Positions 42,978 through 51,531 of a stretch of 64,000 nt of DNA are shown here, piece after piece. How positions within the stretch are numbered: position 1 is the stretch's first letter; every line of letters starts with the position of its first letter. Location: positions 1-64,000 of the forward strand of contig JBHGYD010000053.1 of assembly GCA_041920415.1 (NCBI GenBank). Direction: 5' to 3'. Under the pieces are notes generated by a model that worked only from the letters and a program-made list of their open reading frames with translations, had not been told where the DNA came from and did not search any database. Source of the DNA: JBHGYD01 sp041920415. Its GTDB lineage: Bacteria > Bacillota > Bacilli > Bacillales > Anoxybacillaceae. The translations under genes and the position numbers were made by a program.

Positions 42978-44546
42978 TTACACCTCCTTCAGTTGAATTT
43001 GATACTGGTTCAGCCAACAACATTTGTGCAACACATTCCATAATGACCATTCATGCTCTTGTTTGAAGTTCTCTATTTTGCCTAACATCATCGCGATCAA
43101 TTGGCGTTGTTTCGTTCCGCTGTTCGATTGCTTGTAGGATTCTTCCATCGACCCTAACATGGCCATCAAATAGCGTTTCACTTTACTTTTTATGGTGTCA
43201 ATGAGTTCCTTTGGTAACCGTTCACGATATCCTAATCCTCTCCTGCCAATCACCAAAGCGGCACTTTCATGAACGGATAACCCATACTTTTCATATACTT
43301 AAAACGTCCGATGACACTTGTGTACGCCGGATTCACCTTTTTGATTCGAAACCCAAGCCGTAAGCCCCAACGAAGGATGGTGTCAGTCAGTTTTTTCTTT
43401 TTGAAAGCGTGTGTCAATCGATTGAATCGTTTGTCCGTATCGTGCTGCTGTCTTAGTTGAATGTTTTCGATGACCACTGCCCCCACATTCTCTTGAAGCA
43501 GCCAATCATACATATCACGCACGGTTTCGCCAATGATGTTGTTTCTCTTATTCGCTCTTACGTATTCCAGTTCATGACAGTAAAACACTTTTGATTGAAG
43601 AAAATTTCCTTGTTTTGAAACGATACTCACCGCGATTCGGTCAATGTTGATATCAATCCCAGCAATTCGCTCCGCTTGAATCGGTTCATCGTAGGGAAGT
43701 TCTCTGCCATACACTTCTTCCTCATAAATGAGATGTAGATAATACTCTCCGTTTTTGCGTTTGATTTCGACGGTGTACGGTTGATATTCCATGATAGGCT
43801 TCCCTTTTGAATTCACGCCCACCTGCTCACCCATGATGACATCGATGATTTCCTGTTCATATTTTTCAGGAACATCGACCGAAAATCTCAAGCGGGGAGC
43901 GTGTTTCCCTTCTTGTTGTCCAAGTGGATTCGCGATTTCCACATAACATTCATAGGTGTTATCGTCATACCCGAATCGAATATTTAAGTTCCCTTTTTTT
44001 CTTTTATCGCCTCTTGCATACAACTGATTCGAGCGTACATCTTTCCATTCTTCGTTCGTGATGTTTCCTTTTAGACGCTTATAAAAGTGTTGTTTTCCGC
44101 CAAAAATCACTTTTGGAATGGTACCGGCATTTAAATGATCTTGCAGCTCAGCTTCTTTGGCTTTTAGCTTTTCTAACCGCTGGTGCAATCCGTCTTAAAC
44201 ACGTTTGAAGATCAACCTTCTTTGGTGTTTTTCTTCCATGTTGGTATTCATCCATTTTCTTCGCTGTTTTTTCGATTTTCGCCTGCACATCCTCCAGACG
44301 CATTGGAAGTGACTCACGTTGAGAAGTAATCAGTGATTGAGCCAGCAAGACCGCATCTTCGGCATACCGTTTGTTGAGCCAAAATTGGTGCGGAAGGTGC
44401 TTGATGATGTCTTTTGCATTCCTTCCCTCCAGCAAACGGTTGAACGCATATCGCTTCGCTGAACAAAAGACGCGCAATAATTCATCCAATGAACGAAGTT
44501 GTGATTCATCATGAGAAACGATTTTTATCACCCGAACCGTTTTCAT
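42978..44546 (-). pseudogene. TnpB-family (IS605 OrfB-like) nuclease pseudogene
   Basis: Three frames together encode one protein of about 500 residues. It has an N-terminal OrfB region (44546 down to about 44190), a central RuvC part with the first aspartate in AGIDINID and the glutamate in VVIENI, then VNPAYTSVIGRFKYMK and a tail RRGLGYRERLPKEL. The frame breaks once near 44190-44215 and again at 43288-43291, where one A is missing from an A run; restoring it gives KYMKKYGLSVHESAALVIGR. I see no zinc-ribbon cysteines and no clear third RuvC residue, as in the PAYTSVIG branch. It lies between preA and hydA on their strand and interrupts the operon. Confidence 0.82.
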
Positions 44547-44793
44547 CCCTTACCGTCCCCCTATGTTTGGATTCTTTAGAACATATATTCGCCAACTTTT
44601 CTTCATTTCCTTTTTACATGAGGAAGGGGGAGATGATTTTTTATCATAAGACGGGAGACGATGGAAAAGATGGAGAACATCCATCCCCCATGTTCAATCA
44701 CAGGAGATTTTTACATGATTTCATACATTTTTATAGATGTTTAACAAACTGCTTATACCTCCTTTTTTGTTTGGATCTAGTCATGTTAAAAGT

Positions 44794-46077
44794 TTATTTT
44801 ACGTCAACATTGCAACTGGCTAATGCGCCGATGGCGGCTTGCCGTTCGTTCCACGTCATCGGCGGATGTTCACTCGGAATTTCGACCATGTCGATGGCAC
44901 CGTCAACTGGACATACGATGGAACATAAATTACAGCCTACGCAATCATCTTCGCGTACTTTTAAATATTCTTTTCCATTTTCATCCGTTAAGCGGTCAAT
45001 GCATTGATGGGATGCATCTTCACAGGCGATATAACACTTGTTGCAGTTAATGCAGACGTCCGTGTTAATGCGCGCCGCCACTTTATAATTGAGATCAAGA
45101 TTGCCCCAATCCGAGTATTTATGGACGGACTTTCCGACAAGATCCATGACAGACGCAATGCCTTTTTCATCGAGATAATGGTTAAGACCTTCGATCATAT
45201 CCTCAATAATCCGGAAGCCGTGATGCATCACCGCTGTACACACTTGAACGCCGGTTGCTCCCATCAGCATAAATTCAACCGCTTCCCGCCAGCTTGATAC
45301 ACCGCCCATGCCGGAGATCGGCACATTAATCCGTGGATGGCGCGCGCATTCTGCGACCATGTTCAACGCAATCGGTTTGACGGCCGGACCGCAATAGCCT
45401 CCATGTGCTCCTTTTCCAGCAACGTGCGGAATGGTGTTCCATGTATCTAAATCAACCCCCATCAAACTATTGATCGTATTAATCATACTGATGGCATCGG
45501 CTCCGCCTTGTACAGCAGCTTCGGCTGTCGCGGTGATGTCCGTAATATTCGGTGTCAGCTTGACGATTACCGGAGTCTGTGCCACTTCTTTTACCCAATA
45601 CGTTTGCTTTTCAACGAGTTCAGGTACTTGCCCTGAAGCTGAGCCCATTCCGCGTTCTGCCATTCCGTGAGGACAGCCAAAATTCAATTCCAGTCCGTCT
45701 ACGCCGACATCCTCTACCCGTTTTACAATTTCATGCCATTTTTCCCGTTTTGGTTCGACCATAAGCGATGCCACCAATGCCCGATCCGGAAAACGCTTTT
45801 TCGTTTCATAGATTTCTTTTAAATTAACTTCAAGCGGGCGGTCGGTAATTAACTCAATATTGTTAAAGCCGGCGACACGCTGTCCGTTGAAGCTTACTGC
45901 AGCGAAACGGGATGACACGTTTAAAATCGGTTCGCCGAGCGTTTTCCAAACCGCTCCTCCCCAGCCAGCCTCAAACGCTCTTTGCACTTGATAACCGGAA
46001 TTTGTCGGCGGTGCGGAAGCTAACCAGAACGGATTTGGAGACTTTATCCCCGCTAAATTAATGCTTAAATCTGCCAT
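44794..46077 (-). CDS. preA: Dihydropyrimidine dehydrogenase, FMN/Fe-S subunit
   Basis: 427 residues. A dihydroorotate-dehydrogenase-like FMN barrel (1-310) precedes a C-terminal ferredoxin-like domain with two 4Fe-4S motifs (CINCNKCYIACEDASHQC and CVGCNLCSIVCP). It reduces or oxidises uracil/thymine and their dihydro forms with NAD(P)H via PreT. At the position of the mammalian general-acid cysteine (GMGLACGQ) this protein has GMGSASGQ, so Ser149 stands there. GAGGAGGG precedes the ATG. It is 32 bases behind preT. Downstream the TnpB relic separates it from hydA. Confidence 0.9.
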   Translation of the reverse strand: MADLSINLAGIKSPNPFWLASAPPTNSGYQVQRAFEAGWGGAVWKTLGEPILNVSSRFAAVSFNGQRVAGFNNIELITDRPLEVNLKEIYETKKRFPDRALVASLMVEPKREKWHEIVKRVEDVGVDGLELNFGCPHGMAERGMGSASGQVPELVEKQTYWVKEVAQTPVIVKLTPNITDITATAEAAVQGGADAISMINTINSLMGVDLDTWNTIPHVAGKGAHGGYCGPAVKPIALNMVAECARHPRINVPISGMGGVSSWREAVEFMLMGATGVQVCTAVMHHGFRIIEDMIEGLNHYLDEKGIASVMDLVGKSVHKYSDWGNLDLNYKVAARINTDVCINCNKCYIACEDASHQCIDRLTDENGKEYLKVREDDCVGCNLCSIVCPVDGAIDMVEIPSEHPPMTWNERQAAIGALASCNVDVK

Positions 46078-46109
46078 TTTCTAGCCCTCCTCTTTTAAAA
46101 ATTGCTGTA

Positions 46110-47465
46110 TCAGGCAGTTTCACTCACTGCTTGTGTTAAATGTTGATGGATAGCATAAGCCGATTCTTTTCCTTGTTGAGCAGCTGTGACAACCATTGCT
46201 TCGCTTTGTCCTTTGCCAAAAATGACATCACCGCAGGCAAACACTTTTTTGTTGGATGTTTGATAGTTTTTCGGATCCACTTTCACCACGCCGCCGTTAT
46301 GTTCTAAGCCGAATTCCTCAATGAGATCAAGGTGGCGCGTCTGGCCGATCGCTTTAATAACAACATCTACTTCCATGACAAATTCCGATCCTTCAATTGG
46401 AATTGGACGGCGGCGTCCGTCTTGGTCCGGTTCACCTAACTTCATACGAATGCATTCAATATGGGTGACCTTGCCGTTTTCATCACCGATAATCCGCTTC
46501 GGAGCCGTTAACCAGCGAAACTCGACACCGTCTTGTTTAGCAAATTCGTATTCAAAATCATAAGCTGTCATTTCTTCTTTTGTGCGGCGGTATAAAATTT
46601 TCACATTTTCCGCCCCTAATCGTACCGAACAGGTCGCACCGTCAATTGCGGTGTTCCCGGCACCGATCACAACGACTTTTTTACCCACCAGCTTATCGGT
46701 CAATTGTTTTGTTTTTGTTTCTTTAATGAATTCAATCGCATCGTATACGCCGTCCAAGTCTTCTCCTTCAATGCCTAGCATCGGTACTTTGCCCATTCCA
46801 ACAGCCAAAACAACTGCATCATAGTTGTCTAAAAGTTCCTGAGCGGGAACGTCTTTTCCCACTCTTGTATTTGTACGGATTTCTACCCCTAAACTTTTGA
46901 CTTGATTCACTTCCCAAAACGATATGTTTTGCGGTAACCGGAAGGAAACGATGCCGTACGTATTAAGTCCTCCAGCTTCTTTTTCTGCTTCAAAAATCGT
47001 GACCTCGTATCCCATTCGCGCCAATTCTCTTGCTGCAGACAATCCTGCAGGACCGCTGCCGACGACAGCTACCGTTTTTCCGTTTTTCTTTCCAGCCTGG
47101 AACAACACTTCTTCATTTCGAATCGCCCAGTCTGTTGCATAACGCTGCAGATTTCCAATCATGATCGGTTTCGTTGAATGGTTCAGCACACAGGCACCTT
47201 CGCACAATTCTTCCGTCGGACATACTCTTGCGCAGCTCGCTCCAACAGGGTTAGACAACATAATTGTTTTTGCCGAGCCTTTTAGGTTTCCTGACGCAAT
47301 TTTTTTAATGAAAGCTGGAATATCAATCCCGGTGGGACAAGCTTTAATACAAGGTGCGTCGTAACAATACAAACATCGGTTGGCTTCTTCAATGGCTTCT
47401 CGGTCTGTCAAACCCGGTTCCACTTCTTGAAAGTTTTTTTTCAGATCGAGTAACGAGATGTTCAT
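46110..47465 (-). CDS. preT: Dihydropyrimidine dehydrogenase, FAD/NAD(P)H subunit
   Basis: About 451 residues of the GltD-like family. The N-terminal Fe-S domain has CLYCYDAPCIKACP and CARVCPTEELCEGAC; FAD-binding VVGSGPAGLSAARELA follows, then the NAD(P)H site VIGAGNTAID and a C-terminal FAD contact ACGDVIFG. It passes electrons from NAD(P)H to PreA. ATG 47465 is taken as start because AGGAGG lies nine bases upstream; TTG 47474 is too close. It is the first gene of the preT-preA pair, behind a terminator that follows the beta-ureidopropionase gene. Confidence 0.9.
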   Translation of the reverse strand: MNISLLDLKKNFQEVEPGLTDREAIEEANRCLYCYDAPCIKACPTGIDIPAFIKKIASGNLKGSAKTIMLSNPVGASCARVCPTEELCEGACVLNHSTKPIMIGNLQRYATDWAIRNEEVLFQAGKKNGKTVAVVGSGPAGLSAARELARMGYEVTIFEAEKEAGGLNTYGIVSFRLPQNISFWEVNQVKSLGVEIRTNTRVGKDVPAQELLDNYDAVVLAVGMGKVPMLGIEGEDLDGVYDAIEFIKETKTKQLTDKLVGKKVVVIGAGNTAIDGATCSVRLGAENVKILYRRTKEEMTAYDFEYEFAKQDGVEFRWLTAPKRIIGDENGKVTHIECIRMKLGEPDQDGRRRPIPIEGSEFVMEVDVVIKAIGQTRHLDLIEEFGLEHNGGVVKVDPKNYQTSNKKVFACGDVIFGKGQSEAMVVTAAQQGKESAYAIHQHLTQAVSETA

Positions 47466-47490
47466 ACCAAACAACCTCCTTTTCAGTTTT

Positions 47491-47528
47491 AAAAAAAGGG
47501 AATAGAGGTGAACCCTAATCCCTTTTTT
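47491..47528 (-). terminator. Hairpin between the ureidopropionase gene and preT
   Basis: AAAAAAGGGA pairs with (T)CCCTTTTTT around a 17-nt loop, with a T-run on the minus strand. It should reduce read-through into preT, or be overcome by an internal promoter. Confidence 0.65.
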
Positions 47529-47538
47529 GGATTACGCT

Positions 47539-48429
47539 TTATGGCAGGAGCGCCGTCATTTCATTGTAAGTTTCAGGGCGGCGGTCTCTGTAAAACTGCC
47601 AAGTATCGCGAACTTCGCGAATCAGTTTTTTGTTCATTTCGCCGATGACAACTTCGTCTTTGTCACGGCTTCCCATCGCAACAAAATTGCCTCTTGGATC
47701 CACTAAATAAGATTGGCCGTAAAACTCTCCCATGTTCCAAGGCGCTTCATATCCGACCCTGTTAATTGCGCCAACGTAATATCCGTTCGCGACGGCATGA
47801 GAAGGTTGTTCGAGTTTCCATAAGTATTCTGATAGACCGGCTACTGTTGCCGATGGGTTAAAAATAATTTCCGCACCTTTTAATCCTAGAATTCTCGCCC
47901 CTTCCGGGAAGTGGCGGTCATAGCATATGTAGACCCCTATTTTGGCGAACGCTGTATCAAATACCGGATATCCTAAGTTTCCTGGTTTGAAATAAAATTT
48001 TTCCCAGAAGCCATAGCCGTCGTTACCGACGCCAACATGCGGAATATGCTGTTTCCGGTATTTTCCCAAATATGTGCCATCCGCGTCGATCACAGCCGCT
48101 GTATTGTAATAAGTGGCAATTCCTTCTCTTTCATAGATTGGCAGCACAATGACAACACCTAATTCTTTCGCTAAATCTTGAAATCTTTTTGTTGTCGGTC
48201 CGTTCGGAATTTCTTCAGCGGCATCGTACCATTTTGTATTTTGTTCCGCGCAAAAATACGGGCCATAAAAGATTTCTTGCAAACAAATGATTTGCGCTCC
48301 CCGGTCTTTGGCCTCCTTGACCAGCTTTATATGTTTTTCAATCGCCTTTTCTTTGTGCACTTGCACTGGTTCATCCCCATGAACATCATGCGATGCTTGA
48401 ATAAGACCAATTTTTACTTGATCTGACAT
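47539..48429 (-). CDS. Beta-ureidopropionase / N-carbamoyl-beta-alanine amidohydrolase
   Basis: 296 residues of the nitrilase superfamily with the Glu-Lys-Cys triad: Glu52 in LQEIFYGP, Lys126 in YRKQHIPH, Cys169 in VYICYDRHFPEG. It splits N-carbamoyl-beta-alanine (or the 2-methyl form) to the beta-amino acid, CO2 and ammonia, the third step of reductive pyrimidine breakdown (PydC role). GGAGG precedes the ATG. The gene lies between the YdcZ-like transporter and preT on the same strand. Confidence 0.88.
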   Translation of the reverse strand: MSDQVKIGLIQASHDVHGDEPVQVHKEKAIEKHIKLVKEAKDRGAQIICLQEIFYGPYFCAEQNTKWYDAAEEIPNGPTTKRFQDLAKELGVVIVLPIYEREGIATYYNTAAVIDADGTYLGKYRKQHIPHVGVGNDGYGFWEKFYFKPGNLGYPVFDTAFAKIGVYICYDRHFPEGARILGLKGAEIIFNPSATVAGLSEYLWKLEQPSHAVANGYYVGAINRVGYEAPWNMGEFYGQSYLVDPRGNFVAMGSRDKDEVVIGEMNKKLIREVRDTWQFYRDRRPETYNEMTALLP

Positions 48430-48675
48430 TGTTCAATCCCTCCTACTTTCTTATATTTTGAGAATGGATCATTTCTTACTCTATAAATCTACGAAACGTA
48501 AGCGCTTTCAATTCCTTCAAAACAATAGAAAAACAAATACCTCCCTTTTGTCAGTTATTTAACATAAAAGCGAGAACTTTAAGAATATTTTACTTAGGCA
48601 AGATAAGCTTTTCATTATACACTTTGTTAAATAAATAGGGGGAGTTGTTTTTCATTATGTAAAAGTTTTGCCGCT

Positions 48676-49122
48676 CTATGATGAAACACTGCCCCGGTAA
48701 ATAAAGAACAAAGCCGCCAACATAAGCCCTAGACCAAGCAGGCGGTTTACATTCATCGGAATTTTTTGCACACCGAATAAACCAAAATGGTCAATGATCA
48801 TGCTGATGACAATTTGGCCAATGATTGCCGCAAAAATGGTTAAGGCCACTCCTACATTCGGTACAGAAATAATGACGACAGTGACGAAAAGTGCCCCTAA
48901 CAAACCGCCAAGCAAATTCCATTTAGGTACTTGAAATAAATGAGTGATTTGCCCTTTTCCAAAAAATAAGACTAAAAATGTTAAAAACAGTGTTCCAACA
49001 AAAAATGAAGTAAACGCTCCTTCAAAACTACCAATTTTTTTACCGAGACTTCCGTTTATAGGGGCCTGAATCCCCACTATCATCCCGCCCAACAAGGATA
49101 AAATGATATATAACCATTTCAT
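48676..49122 (-). CDS. YdcZ/DUF606 (DMT superfamily) membrane protein
   Basis: 148 residues, about five hydrophobic helices, with QAPINGSLGKKIGSFEGAF and a later half resembling the same motif, as in the DUF606/YdcZ group of small multidrug/metabolite transporters. It is the first gene of the pyrimidine cluster, so it may move a pathway compound, perhaps an excess product; this is inference. Its ribosome site AGGAAG is formed by the right end of the structured repeat copy 2, six bases from the ATG. Confidence 0.78.
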   Translation of the reverse strand: MKWLYIILSLLGGMIVGIQAPINGSLGKKIGSFEGAFTSFFVGTLFLTFLVLFFGKGQITHLFQVPKWNLLGGLLGALFVTVVIISVPNVGVALTIFAAIIGQIVISMIIDHFGLFGVQKIPMNVNRLLGLGLMLAALFFIYRGSVSS

Positions 49123-49129
49123 TTTACTT

Positions 49130-49326
49130 CCTGGTTACTAAAATCTATAAAAATTGGAACCGGCAAAACCGCTTGCCGTTCAGGAAACACTTGGGTTCTC
49201 TCAGGAAGGGAATCCTAATGTCTCACCTGCTGTGAAAGACACCCCGTGGCTCGCTGTTAGCGACGGCACCTGTCGTGCACCATTCTTTCCATCGGTCAGT
49301 TCACGACAACGATTTTCGTAACCAGG
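49130..49326 (-). ncRNA. Structured repeat, copy 2 (orphan)
   Basis: 197 bp with the same 16-bp terminal inverted repeat and the same 126-base core as copy 1 (122 of 126 identical by eye). The variable arm is 46 bases here and keeps a GAACC/GGTTC stem plus an inner CGGCAA/TTGCCG hairpin of unrelated sequence. No tnpB is attached. Upstream on the minus strand the last codons of the TnpB frame (EV and stop) are still readable. The AGGAAG at its end is the ribosome site of the YdcZ-like gene. Confidence 0.6.
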
Positions 49327-49520
49327 GCTACACCTCCCTTTCATAATGAAGATATAACATATTTCAATAATAAGCTTACATTTATTTTATTAATTATAAT
49401 AGTTTTTATTAAACATTTATTTTATATAACAATTTTAGGATTCAATCATTTTGTAACCGCCTATTCAATCTACCTTATCATGTGTCCAAATTCATTCGGG
49501 GGCTAATGAGATAAAGCACG

Positions 49521-49543
49521 AAAAAAAGGGGCTATTTACCCCC
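49521..49543 (-). terminator. Terminator of the HemAT-like gene
   Basis: On the minus strand GGGG-GTAAATA-CCCC-type hairpin followed by TTTTTTT. Confidence 0.75.
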
Positions 49544-49588
49544 ATTGTTCATTTTCAATGCGCCGATTGACAAAACCAGAAATGATTT

Positions 49589-50971
49589 TTAATTTTCTGT
49601 AAATTTTTCACCGAGTTCTTGACTTAACTCGTTCAATTGTTCTGCCATTTCGGAAATTTGTTGGGAAGCATTTGAAATTTCCGCAAACGCATGTTGAAAG
49701 TCTTGGATGAATGAAGCAAATGCGTTCACTTTTGAGCAGCTGGACTTAACGGTATCGACAGCTTGATCTAAAATGGTTCGGATATTTTGGTTCATCTCTT
49801 TGAATGTGGCTGTTTCACTGACGATTTGCTGGAAAGTTGCTTCGAATTGTTGAATCGTCTCTTGTACAATACTAATATGACCTTGAATGTAGTCTAATGA
49901 TTGCTCCGTCTGCACTGCCAATTTGCGCACTTCACTGGCCACAACAGCAAATCCTTTTCCATATGCCCCTGCACGAGCGGCCTCAATATTAGCATTGATG
50001 GAGAGAATATTTGTCTGGGTGGAAATGTTGCGAATGGCTTTAACAATCTCGTTAATTTTTCGCGAGCTGTCCAACAATTCGTTTGTCAACGCTTGCGTCT
50101 CCTCGATTAAATTTACGACATCGTGAAGCTTTGATAACGCATACGTTACCTCTTTCTTTCCTTGTTCAACCTTTACGGTCATCACGTTTGATTCTTCTTG
50201 AATGTTGTTAATTTCCTGTAAGATCGTCCGAACGTTTTTTTCGCGATCTAAGATAGAAGCGGTCGTTTCTTCCGCGGCCGCAGCTAACGTGGTGGAAGAT
50301 TCGCCAAGCCGGCTCTGAAGCCCCTCAATCTCGTTCAGTTTTATCATTGAAGACGTATACGAATCAATATATGTATGAATCGCAATTTGCATATCCAATG
50401 AACAAAGTTTTAAGAACGATTGAAAGATGATGAAGGATTCCTGAGGCGGTAATTCTTTTGTAAGTACTTTCAGAACTTCAGATTGAATGATCGTATAAGC
50501 GCTGAGATACCATTCAGGAAAAAGTTTTATGCGATTATGAACATTTCCGATTACTTTCCGCCGTTCAATGTAGTTTTGCCCGATTTCCCCGGATACCATA
50601 TCAAGCAAATATCTCTGCAATGTTTGCTTAAGGCGTTCAATGCTGGAATGTTTGTGAATAATCGCTATGAGCGAAGGTATCTCTCCTACTCTTTTGTAAA
50701 ATTCGTCAACGATTTGCTCCACATATTTTTCAAATATCGGTCTTGCATTTGTAAGGTTTTGCACATCTTCGACAGTGAGACCGATAAATGAAATTTTATC
50801 CGCTTCTTTGCTGCGGATCAGTTCTTTATAATAGGATGTTAACGTCGTAGATACATCATCATTAAGAAGAGACGTTCGTTGTTGTTCATTTTCTATTTTT
50901 CTTTTTTTCGCAAATAATTGAATCATCCCTTTTTCGTTATTAAAAAGAGCATGAAATGGACACTTTGACAT
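49589..50971 (-). CDS. hemAT: HemAT-type globin-coupled methyl-accepting sensor
   Basis: 460 residues, cytosolic. A globin sensor domain lies at about 40-205, with the proximal haem His in IGNVHNRIKLFPEWYL. It is followed by a linker and a C-terminal MCP signalling domain whose hairpin tip reads NANIEAARAGAYGKGFAVVA. HemAT proteins bind oxygen at haem and signal to CheA for aerotaxis. The N-terminus begins MSKCPFHALF, a short Cys/His extension of no known role. The ATG has GGGAGG upstream. It is a single-gene unit. Confidence 0.9.
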   Translation of the reverse strand: MSKCPFHALFNNEKGMIQLFAKKRKIENEQQRTSLLNDDVSTTLTSYYKELIRSKEADKISFIGLTVEDVQNLTNARPIFEKYVEQIVDEFYKRVGEIPSLIAIIHKHSSIERLKQTLQRYLLDMVSGEIGQNYIERRKVIGNVHNRIKLFPEWYLSAYTIIQSEVLKVLTKELPPQESFIIFQSFLKLCSLDMQIAIHTYIDSYTSSMIKLNEIEGLQSRLGESSTTLAAAAEETTASILDREKNVRTILQEINNIQEESNVMTVKVEQGKKEVTYALSKLHDVVNLIEETQALTNELLDSSRKINEIVKAIRNISTQTNILSINANIEAARAGAYGKGFAVVASEVRKLAVQTEQSLDYIQGHISIVQETIQQFEATFQQIVSETATFKEMNQNIRTILDQAVDTVKSSCSKVNAFASFIQDFQHAFAEISNASQQISEMAEQLNELSQELGEKFTEN

Positions 50972-51531
50972 TTTTTACCTCCCGTGAAATGAATAAAATA
51001 TCCCCCGATAAGTATAGCACACATAATAGGAGAAATTGACTATTTTCTATGAAAAAAATGTGAATAAAAGAAAAATTAAACAGAAAATGATGCGTTACGT
51101 GAGGAAATAACGGGTTGTTGAGGATTGTGATCATAGTGGTTGTTGGTGGCAATTTAGAATAATCTTGTTCAGAGGCAAGCAAAGATGAAAACAATCGCGC
51201 CCTATAATAAAGCACCCTCTCCAGTATATCGTGCTCATGAATAACTCGAATCTCGACATTAATTCGAATCGTCTTATCTTGCCATCTTTCGTTTCTTCCC
51301 TAGGCTCCGTAATTTCGCAATGCAAATCAACAATGTGATCACGACCAACTCAGTGAAACAAACTATTCGAAAACTCAATCGTAATCATTTTTCAGCTTGG
51401 ATGACCAAACAACTGCTTAAACATTTTAGCTCAAGATAAAAAAGGAGAGCTGATTCCCTTTATGGTGAAGCTCTCCTCTTGTTTTATTCTATCAATCTTT
51501 CAACTTTTTTCGGGCATGATCGGTACGCGCT
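50972..51531. other. 560-bp region with a decayed ORF and repeat copy C
   Basis: A plus-strand frame 51263-51439 (58 codons, ending HFSSR and stop) has no start signal and no recognised family; it may be the tail of a lost gene. It runs directly into the hairpin repeat at 51442-51504. The rest has no supported feature. Confidence 0.4.
51442..51504. repeat. Dispersed terminator-like repeat, copy C
   Basis: Hairpin AAGGAGAGCT...AGCTCTCCT followed by TTGTTTTATTCTATCAATC and TTTCAAC, the same tail as copies A and B. It lies between the decayed plus-strand frame and the end of glpK. Confidence 0.65.

Larger units (their letters stand above)
49123..49588. other. Intergenic region holding the orphan structured repeat
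   Basis: 466 bp. Structured repeat copy 2 occupies 49130-49326, followed upstream by a short remnant ending in the codons of the TnpB C-terminus (GAGGTGTAG). The rest is AT-rich promoter-like DNA up to the HemAT terminator. Confidence 0.5.

Noticed and set aside
51263..51439. Possible small gene before repeat copy C
   Set aside because: Open frame of 58 codons without start signal or family; described as possible relic in the gap entry, not called as a gene.
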